A stretch of 64,000 nt of DNA from Tyto alba (taxonomy: Eukaryota; Chordata; Aves; Strigiformes; Tytonidae): the NCBI RefSeq assembly GCF_018691265.1, contig NW_024881296.1:13547427-13611426 (forward strand), read 5' to 3'. How positions within the stretch are numbered: position 1 is the first letter of the stretch; every line of letters begins with the position of its first letter. The position numbers were made by a program, and so were the translations under genes. The notes beneath the pieces were generated by a model. It saw only the letters and a list, made by a program, of their open reading frames with translations. It was not told the DNA's origin and did no database searches. Positions 55,211-64,000 of this stretch are shown one piece after another.

Positions 55211-56040
55211 GGGAAAGCAAGCATCTGTTTCTTACAGTGAGAGATCCTGGTGGCTCTCATTTGCAAAACAAGAGAACCCATATGAAGAGAAAAGGACTTG
55301 CTTAAAGAACTGTGAATAACCCCTGAATCAACACAAGGGATCTTGTTTGATAATGCCTGGACATAAATGTCACTGTATCTAATTTCCTCTTTTGCCATTT
55401 ATTCTGTAAATATGGATCCGTGTGTATTGTGTGATGCCTTTTTTTACTATACAGAAGGGTCACCATGGTGAAAATGAAAACGGCCTCTGCCATAAGATTT
55501 TACAGGCAGGCTCTTGATGGTTTGTTGACCCTATGTACCTACAGAATTGGTCCCAGACACAAAGACTTCCCAAGAAGAGGGGCTTTTCCCAACTGGATAT
55601 TTGGTAGCATCCGTCCCTCTTGTGAGGAGTTCTTTGCAGTCTGAAGTCTGCATTAACCATCCAGCTGTCACTGTGCTTGTATGGAAAAGCTCTCAGTGCT
55701 CTCTGTAGTTTTACTTTCTTTCAGATCAACCATACCACACCTCCCAAACACCAGGAAGATGAATCTGTTCTGTAAAATCAATACTATGGTTAATCAAGAA
55801 TGCAGATGTATTTGTGAATGAGAACAATACTTAAGTTTGTTTCCTGTTTTCAAACCTGAAAGTATAGGGTTTTTTTTTTTTCAAACCCCCTTTTTATGAT
55901 GTTCCATGTTATTGTTCATTTGTTGAATGGCTGAAAGAACATGAGGGCTCAGTGCTACAGTGTGTGAATAGCTGGGACTGAGATTATAGCTTTGCCCCTG
56001 AAATTGCAAACTCAATAAATACTATTTAATGTACTTCTGA
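55211..56040 (+). other. DACT2: DACT2 3' UTR
   Basis: About 0.83 kb from the stop to the probable cleavage zone. T-rich stretches at 55870-55880, no obvious structural RNA element. Confidence 0.7.
56014..56019 (+). terminator. DACT2: DACT2 poly(A) signal AATAAA
   Basis: Canonical hexamer about 800 bp after the stop, followed by a GT-rich region (56045-56068: TGTGCTTGTCTG...) typical of a downstream element. Cleavage is expected around 56035-56045. Confidence 0.8.
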
Positions 56041-59000
56041 AAATTGTGCTTGTCTGACTTTGATGTCTAAAGAAAATTACTCTGAATTCTAACGTCGTGC
56101 CAGGAATGCAGAGGAGCTTTCTTTGGTGAAGCAGACTTGTTTTTTCATGATCACTGTGCAGGGGGGTGGTTCTCATTTTTCAGAGGGTTGCCTTAGTTCA
56201 GTCAGAACCAGGGTCCTTTCAGCCTCTACCTCAGGAAACCTGCTTCAGCACCTGCTTCTAAATCAGTGAATTTAAAAACACTATTTGTATTGAGGACAGG
56301 GTAGTGTTTCACTGACTCACTGAAATTGATGCAATTTTTTCACAAGACACTTTTAATTTAAAATGTGTATTTATGTATACCTAATGTGTTTTGAATGCAC
56401 TTGAGGGCACCTGTGTGAAGCTTTGAATCAGTTGCTAAACTGATGAAGTGATTTTTTTGTCTTCAGACAAGCAGTCCTAATTCTTTCCTCTGAGCACAGC
56501 AATCTGGAAGCTGAGCTGAAGTTCACCCTGTGTTTACCAAAGAGCAGGTATTATCCTCCCACCCTGTTTCAGTGCCCAATCTGAATACATTCCTGGCCTG
56601 GGAGATAGAGGCATTACCTCATTCAGCCCAGTGTACTGGGTTTGAAACAAAAGGCAAGTGCTTTGCAGAAACTGGGTAAAAGAGTGCTTGTTTACTCCAA
56701 GCATTCATTATCAAACAGGAGTATTGAAAGACTAAATTTTTAGCCAATGCCTTCTGTTCTTTGGAAACTATGTTATGTTTTGTAAACCACTCTATTTTCA
56801 AATCCTTTTTAGAAAATGAGGTAAAGTAAAAGTTACGTAAAGTCATTTAATTCAAGTATTCGAGCTAATGCATAGCACCATCCTTGCTGCAACTATAAAA
56901 ATACTACATTTTAGCCAGTGGAATATGTTTAAACATTTTTTTCATGATCCCAAGTGTATTGGGTGTAATCACTGTGGTAGATTTAATGGGAGAATTTCAC
57001 AGGTCTGCTGGTGGTTTCTTGTTCAGCATGTCTAGCAACAGAACAAACAAAATAGTGATTTATGCCTTGTTGACTTTCTACACCACAAAAGGATTCTTTT
57101 TCCCAAACACAAAAGGTTTCATTTGGGGGAGCGTGTAAAAAGTTACATATGAACCTTTAATCCATGGATTTTCTGTATTGGGGTGGGGTTTATTGGTTAG
57201 ATAGGAATTTTGAAACTGTTTTTTTTCATGTGGAAGGAAATTGTTCCTAACTAGAATACTGCTCTGGGTAGGAGCATTCTGAAACCTGGTAAAACCACCA
57301 CCCAGTAGCTCCCTGCCTTTTTATCAGAGTAAGCTCAAACAATAATTTTGTGGTCCCACAACTTAGTAAATCCTGCTTTAGGGCTGTTAATACTCCGTCA
57401 GAAATGTTGCCAGACACATGATGAAAGTGCTGATCCAGAATGAACTCACGCTGCCAACTCAAATAAAGAAAAATGATGACTTAATTTTGTACTGGCAGGT
57501 TTTATGCTAGATGAGGTATCAGTGCCTCTACAGCTCCCATCTTCTGCCAGGTCAGATCACATCTCTCATCTCAGAGCCAGCGTAAAGCCAACATTAATGC
57601 ATATAAGCTGGCACAAACATCATCATCCTATGCCTTGGCTAATTTGACAGAAATATGATTATGTACCTGCACTTGATCCAGGGGAAACCTGTGGTGCTGG
57701 AGAACCCCAGAAATGCAGAGAACCTGCTGTTAAGTGTTGCTGTGTCACCATGTGCGGTGATGCTACTGAGCTGTGACTTTCTGGGAGGGCAGAGCGGGTG
57801 GTGCCACCCCTCCTTGTTCCAGGACATTGGACCTTGGCCCTAGCACTGCCCTTCGGAAACACTGCTTTCCTCTGCTGGAGCAGAAACTGCGCTGGGACCA
57901 GAGCTCTGGAGGGAAGAAGTGGGACAGTGCAAAGCAAGGCAGGAGATTTGGATGGCCGATAGTCCAGCAATACTGGCACCAAGAACGTGATGGTAGTTCA
58001 GTAAACAGTGATAAAAATTAGTATGTTTTGTTGGCACGTACACTGAGAATTCTGATAACAACTGGGTACGAGTGTGATGCAGGTCATTGCTCAGTCCACC
58101 AGAGACTACAGGCTAGCTCTTCTGACAGCACCCAGGAGTGCCTGCCTCCAAAGCAAACATATGAAACATACTTAAAGTCACCAAATATCAATAAGTACTC
58201 TGATGCACTATTCTTTTATATGTATATACTAAACATCATAAAAACAGCTTTCAGGTCCATATGGAGCCTCATAATGAGAATGAGAGATGCCCAGCTTTAA
58301 TTGTGGTCATGGCAAAACAAAATAGAAATATTCACTGTTTTCCCTTCCAGAGGATCCACAAAATTGTTTTACCTTGCAGCATCTTGTACTATAAAAGCCT
58401 AAAAGAATGAAAAAATGTCAGTCGGTGATTCAATTAGAAGTCTAGCACCAAACCAGGTACTTTTAGGAGTGAGAAGTTTAGCACTTTCACTGTGACTTGA
58501 TTAGCAAGTATATAGATCTGACGGCTGTTTCAGAACAGCTTTATGCAGCATCTCTGTTGCAGGAGCTAACATCTGTCATCATCCCTTCAAGCTCCAGTGA
58601 ATCAAAATCATCCACTGCTGAAATCTATGCACCAGATCAGTGGTTTCCTTCTGACAAAGGGAGGCATTTGCACCTCGGTGTAGAAGCAAATTGCTCCTAA
58701 ACCACAAAGCAAAGAAAAGAAAGGAAAAAGAGAATAGAAAGGGAATTAAGGAAGTGTTAAGAGTAATTTGTGGAATAGATCAGAATTATGATTTTAAAGC
58801 ATTATCCTTTTATTACTCTAATAATTTTGGAACTGGATAATTATGAGCCTTCTTGGCCTTAACCTTAGATTTTCAAGTCCACATCCAGTATGCAAACCGT
58901 GGGACAGAGGCTGATCACTCCTAGGCTACAAGGTCAGGGAGCACCCCAGCCCAGAGTTCTTCCAGACTACTAAGTGCAAAGTCCCCGGTTAGGGAAAGAC

Positions 59001-62000
59001 TGCTCAAAGGAAGCGTGCAGCAAAGCAAGGCATCTGTCTGACAGGGAACAAGACAGCAGCATGCCAGGGAAGGACTGCCCAGTTGCTACTCTGAAGCAAT
59101 AGCAGCAGCTTTCATTTTCAAGCCCCTTTTGAGCCCTCCTCAACCATCCTGAGGCTGAAGGGCTCACCCCAGCTGTGCTTAGTGGAAGACTGTAGCTCAG
59201 CCTTTGACTACAGCAGCCCCTCTGCCCTCCACACCACAGCAAACCCTCTGGCTCCTGCAGAGAGCTATAGTACCTATTGCTCCCTAACCATGAACTCAAC
59301 CCTCCTTGCTGAACATGCTCTTACGGAAGCTGCCCTGAGACGAGCAGCTTGAATAACCATGTAAAGGAAAGAACATATGTTAATCTGGAAGACAAGAAGT
59401 CCTATGTCTGAAACTTGCCTGTGAGGAATATCAACATACAATGACACCAATACAGCATTTAGGCAGTCTCCCATATCTTACATGGATGTGAAGGAGACCC
59501 AGGACTCCACAGTTAGCTGCCACTGTGTACGGACAGCTACTGTGATACTTCAGATATGGGTGAAGAGCAATCAATAGGGAAATGCTCAGCTAGGGGCTGT
59601 TTTTTAATGCTTGTACTTCTCAGGTTTAAAACCATCACAGTATGTCTAATTATACTGCAATGCAGAACATAAATGGAGCAACAGCTGAAATGAGCAGAAG
59701 TCCAGCCACCATCAAATCTATTAATTCCATGTGTTATCATTGTAATGAAGCCCGGAGACTATTGTTAGATAATAATGATTTTTTTTTTTCCCAAGCATTC
59801 CAGTGTTTTTCCATTCTTTTCCTGGCTTGGCATTTGTAGCTGGGGATACTGTGCATCAAATTCACCCACGACATAATTCCTGGGAAGTCACTGGATTCAT
59901 TTATACCCTCATGCTGTTCCTAAGGTGTCAGCAAGTAGGATGATTGTCATGACAAATGAAAAATAAGGAGGATTTCTGACCTCACTTTCATTCTTGATTG
60001 AGCTGCAGGCTGTGGGAGTAACTGTGTTTATGGCTGATTTGTCTGGGGAGTATCCTACTGCCATATCACATCTGAGTTAGTGGCGGAGCAGGGGAGATAG
60101 GGCTGTGCACAATGATGGTATTTCAGGTTTATTCTGGTTTTCAAAACACAAATTGAAAGAGTATCAGCAGTCTGGTGATCCTGTAAATGCTGCAAACCAA
60201 GAGAGGAGAAAGCCCACAGATCAAATTGACCAGGCAGAGCTGACCAGGCAATGTTGAATCCAAACTGCAGACTTACAAGGCCCAAATGAAGAATCTCCAT
60301 TTCAAAAATTCTGTCAAATCACCTTCTGTGCCCAGTCTTCATCATCCAAGATACAGACATCAGTCTAACAAGTTGCTCTGAGAAATATGCATTATTGCAA
60401 ACCTTCACTCCTACATTTACATGCAATACTTTTTCTACATTCTTAATGTCCAAAAAGTGAGTCTAAAAAGCTAAAGATTCTAATTCACTCAGTGTGTTAT
60501 TATGTTTAATATTCCACCAAACTCTTCTACAATTTCCAAGGTGGAACGTTATAGATACATTGACCTGAGACAACAGGAAGTACCCTTCAGCATGAATCCA
60601 GAAATGAAACTTGTACCCATATGAGAAGTTGTAGCATCAACAAGAGCTTAACTATTTAACATATAAAAGTTCAAGACTTTGTCTGGACCACTGCAATGCT
60701 AAAACACAAATAAATTCTTAAATCTTCTAAGATTATTAGCTCATTCACTAATGAAAGCCAGCAAGTTCAATTATGAAAAGTCTTTGACCACTGTCCGGGT
60801 ATACAGAATTTGGCAGAAATTGCCAGTAGTATGGCTTCTTATGCATTTTTTTCCCATTTTCTATTTAACATTCTCTAAATAATAGAATCAAAAAAAGAGA
60901 AGCAGAAGTTCATTATCATGCTCTTCATTAGGAGGGTCATCTGACTTGACCCTCCCTTGATGCACTTGGACATGCAAAAGGGCAAGAGCAGAGACAGTTG
61001 CAATCAGGAAGAAAATTGGTTATATCTTAAACATGCAATGCAGAAACCATTTTTTAACTTATTCAATGGAAAGGAAATGGAAGAAGTTAATGGCTAGGGC
61101 ATACCCAAAGTCTTCTATGCTGCGATCGTTGAAATTAAACAGATTCTTTATCTCAGAAGCAACTTATGGCAAAAGGCTACATGAACAGAAATTATTCTCA
61201 AAGGGAAAGAGATTTTTTTGATTATACGCTAAGTGTGCTCACTATCTTTGTTGCTCACCATGCTTCTGTGCGTAACCAAATCAATACCTCTTCTGTCCCC
61301 AATATTGCTATTTCACTGTGGCATTAGTGGAAGAAGAGGGTGCTTATCAGCTACACTGTGGCCTCTGGTCGCTGTGAATTTCACCTTGGCATAGAACTCT
61401 TTATACTCCATAAGGACTGAGGTTTATGAAGTTATTTATTGCAATGCAAATTTGCTGTACATCCTCATAGCATTAGATGTATATACAGATATCTGGGAAG
61501 AGGCAGCTCAGTGGATGGGTGGATGTGATTATGTCCACAGACATCGCTTTGGAAGAAAAGCAGAGGGGGGTCTGGACTACACTGTACCTTGTCACTGACT
61601 TAGACTATATTTTGCGAAGAAAATAGGTCTTGATATGGGAGAGGTACTGAGAACGAGATGCTGCCGATTAAAATTAGTACTGTGAACATTTCCCTTTTTT
61701 GTTTTAATCACACCTACTGAAGCTAACAAGTTGGGGATATTCAATTTGACTTTGGAGTGGGCTGAATTTATTGAAAATAATTCCATGATGTATTTTGTTA
61801 AACCAAGATGTTCAGGGAAGCTTCATCTGTGCTTACCTGATTTGCACCTGAATTCTGAATCATCTGAATTGTACTCATAACTATCTTTTGTAAAATTCTG
61901 CATCTTTTCCTCCCTCTCCCCCAAAAAGTAGGCATATGTTGCAGATGTACAAAGTACATCTAATAAAGTTAATATGATTGTGGAATAGCTTTTCTAACTC

Positions 62001-64000
62001 TTCACGCTACATTTAAATTCTGTGGGTTTAATTATGTTTGCATCCTGGGTCTCCTTTGTTGTCACTGGGGCACTGGAATTGATATAATACTTGTATGCCT
62101 ACAACCACAGCTTTATAAGCAGTATTTATAGAGCGCAGGCTGCTTCTATGAGGTCAGAGAAAGGTAACTGAATAATAAGCCTAATGCCAGCAGGCTTAAC
62201 TACATTGTACCCCAGTATGAACTTTCATCTCAAATTTTTAGCTCACAGCTCAAAAAAAGCCTGAAAACCCACATATTGTCTCCTAGGTGTCTGAGATGAA
62301 GAGGACTTCAGAACAAGGAATCTATACATCCAGATACAGGAAGAATTCCAGGAGAGCTGAGATGAGAAAAAAACAGTTTCACAGTCTGATGATAAGTTAC
62401 TGCAAATCAAGGGGAAAAGCTCTCCACAGATGGTGTTAAATAAGTACAGAGGACTGAAACAGTCTGCAAGATAGGCAGGGAGACTGATAAAAAGGGACAC
62501 TCTGAAGCTCTGTTATTATAGGAGGGTTAATAATTTTCTAGCACTGTGGTTAGTATATAATCACAGCAGCCTCCCACATTAAGTAACATCAGTGTGGTTG
62601 TCAGGGAGGCGTGTGTGCCACAGAAACACAGCAGGCTTAGAAGCCAAATATCCCGAATATGTTTTCATCATCCACAGCCGAAGGCGCCCTCCCAAACCCA
62701 GCCTGTGGTGCCAGCTGCCTGGGGGTCACCTTCCTGCCGGGCTGCTCCTGCACCCTGTCCCCTCCACCCAGCCCCCGTCACCTCCCCAGCTGCCGTGTCC
62801 CATGTCTGCAGCCAGGAACCTTCCTCCAGAGGAATTGCTCTTTTTCTCAGAAGACTTGTCAAGCCAATAAAGATCAACCTCAGTGCATGCAGAGGACATT
62901 TAACAAGAAAATGTTTGGCCATGTCTCCCCACCCAGCCTGCAGAAACATACTCTCATGGCTCATGTTCATTCGTATGTCTCTGGACATGTAATTTGGGGA
63001 CACTGGGAGTTAGCTGCCCTAGATAGCAAGGAAGCTACTGCAGAGAAGGATGCAGCCTAGGCTAAAAATCAAAACCCAAACGGCAACAAACAGATCCTCC
63101 ACAGTCTTTTTTTATAGGTGCACCCAGGTATTTCATGCGAAGCAGACATCATGCATGTTGGGTCTCCCGTTGGGCCCACATGATGCAGGGGTGAATGACC
63201 CCACTCAACACACCAACCCTCAGTGTCCTTACTCACCACATCAGCTTGGCTCCTTGGCACAAGCATACCCAATTTTCACCTTTACAAATTAGAGGAAGAT
63301 AAAACCCTGTGCAGTTGGTATGTGCTGAAAGATCCACAGGCAGCCATGAGAATTAATAGAAACAAAATACAGCTATTTTCATACAAACTTCATTCTACAC
63401 CATCACCTATAATTAGCTACTGTAATGACAGAATTAATTTATCCCACTTTCCACTTTACACAACGGTTTCCCTGACTTTTCCGAGATGGCCACCCCAGCC
63501 TGCTGAGGTAAGAGCGTGCCCTGTGGAAGCTAGGCTCCACGCCTTTTGGTGTCTGTCTGCAGTTTTCTTTATCGCAGCAGACTTTGCTTCCTGAGCCGCC
63601 TCTCTCTAAATTTGAAGTTACACTGCCCAATTCTCTGATGGAGAGCGCTATTTTTTGCATATTCCAAGACCAATTTGAGCACAAATTGCCCTTAATAAAA
63701 TTGTGTTCTATAACAAATCTCAATGTGATAATGTGGTTTGCAACAAAGGGCCACTGTTTGTATTTCCCTATGGATTCAGTTCACATCAGCCTTCCAGGTA
63801 TAAGAAGGCCAAGTCTGTATCCAGACTATAAAGACTATACTATATATATAAGTATATATTGTCTATTCTGTAAGTATGCAGACTTATACAAGACTATAAG
63901 AAAGGCAGCTAGGATAATTACTGTCTTCACTAGACACATATTGCTAAGAGAAATCCACGGCAGAAATACAACCAATAAAGTACCTCTTGTAATATATAAT
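56041..64000. other. Intergenic downstream of DACT2, nothing recognised
   Basis: AT-rich, CpG-poor sequence. Open frames up to 133 codons (for example 62594-63060) overlap each other in several frames, lack recognisable similarity and splice structure, and are taken as chance. A TA-rich run lies at 63838-63860. Confidence 0.55.

Noticed and set aside
62592..63060. Three overlapping plus-strand frames of 92-133 codons
   Set aside because: They overlap in different frames, have low-complexity Pro/Ser stretches and no recognised similarity.

Overview
The window is vertebrate nuclear DNA, most probably from a bird. It has large introns with GT/AG splice sites, a CpG-island promoter, and several truncated CR1 LINE copies, one ending in the avian CR1 3' tail (34.9 kb). 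No complete single-exon gene, rRNA, tRNA or CRISPR array was seen. The window falls into two different halves that meet near 31.49 kb.

Left half (1-31.49 kb, CpG-rich): a rearranged locus related to AHCTF1 (ELYS, the nucleoporin that seeds nuclear pores on chromatin), on the minus strand. Eleven consecutive exons from 24.86 down to 8.60 kb encode the N-terminal beta-propeller and its edge. All have open frames, consistent phases and canonical splice sites, but the usual first ATG reads GTG. The central alpha-helical domain is missing. The next five exons (8.02 to 4.86 kb) match a more C-terminal part, and the missing block lies between two phase-0 boundaries, so the frame could continue. A block of about 1.05 kb with three of these exons is present twice, 4.15 kb apart and almost identical; the second copy has a 2-nt frameshift. 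A fragment of the large C-terminal exon follows at 2.77-2.40 kb and then stops. Other C-terminal (AT-hook) AHCTF1 pieces lie upstream of the N-terminal exons, at 29.5-27.75 kb, with two in-frame TGA codons. So parts of at least two copies, or one scrambled copy, are present. At 1.2-1.4 kb there is a broken kinesin motor exon, perhaps from a KIF28-like neighbour. Retrovirus-like LTR pieces sit at the left edge and perhaps at 28.1-28.7 kb.

Boundary (29.53-31.49 kb): a minisatellite of roughly 2 kb with 21-bp units, whose G-rich strand switches near 29.88 kb, so the array is an inverted repeat. Because 21 bp is seven codons, it gives long meaningless proline- or glycine-rich frames.

Right half (31.5-64 kb, CpG-poor except for one island): an intact DACT2 (Dapper 2) gene on the plus strand, four coding exons between 42171 and 55210, 819 codons, with a CpG-island first exon, a short upstream ORF, a 42-bp x 4 repeat in intron 1 and a poly(A) signal at 56014. 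The remainder is intergenic or intronic sequence with a CR1 copy at 34.5 kb and simple repeats.

DACT2 (Wnt/TGF-beta scaffold) and the AHCTF1-like locus (nuclear pore assembly) have no evident functional link. Assignments rest on recalled family sequences, not on database searches.
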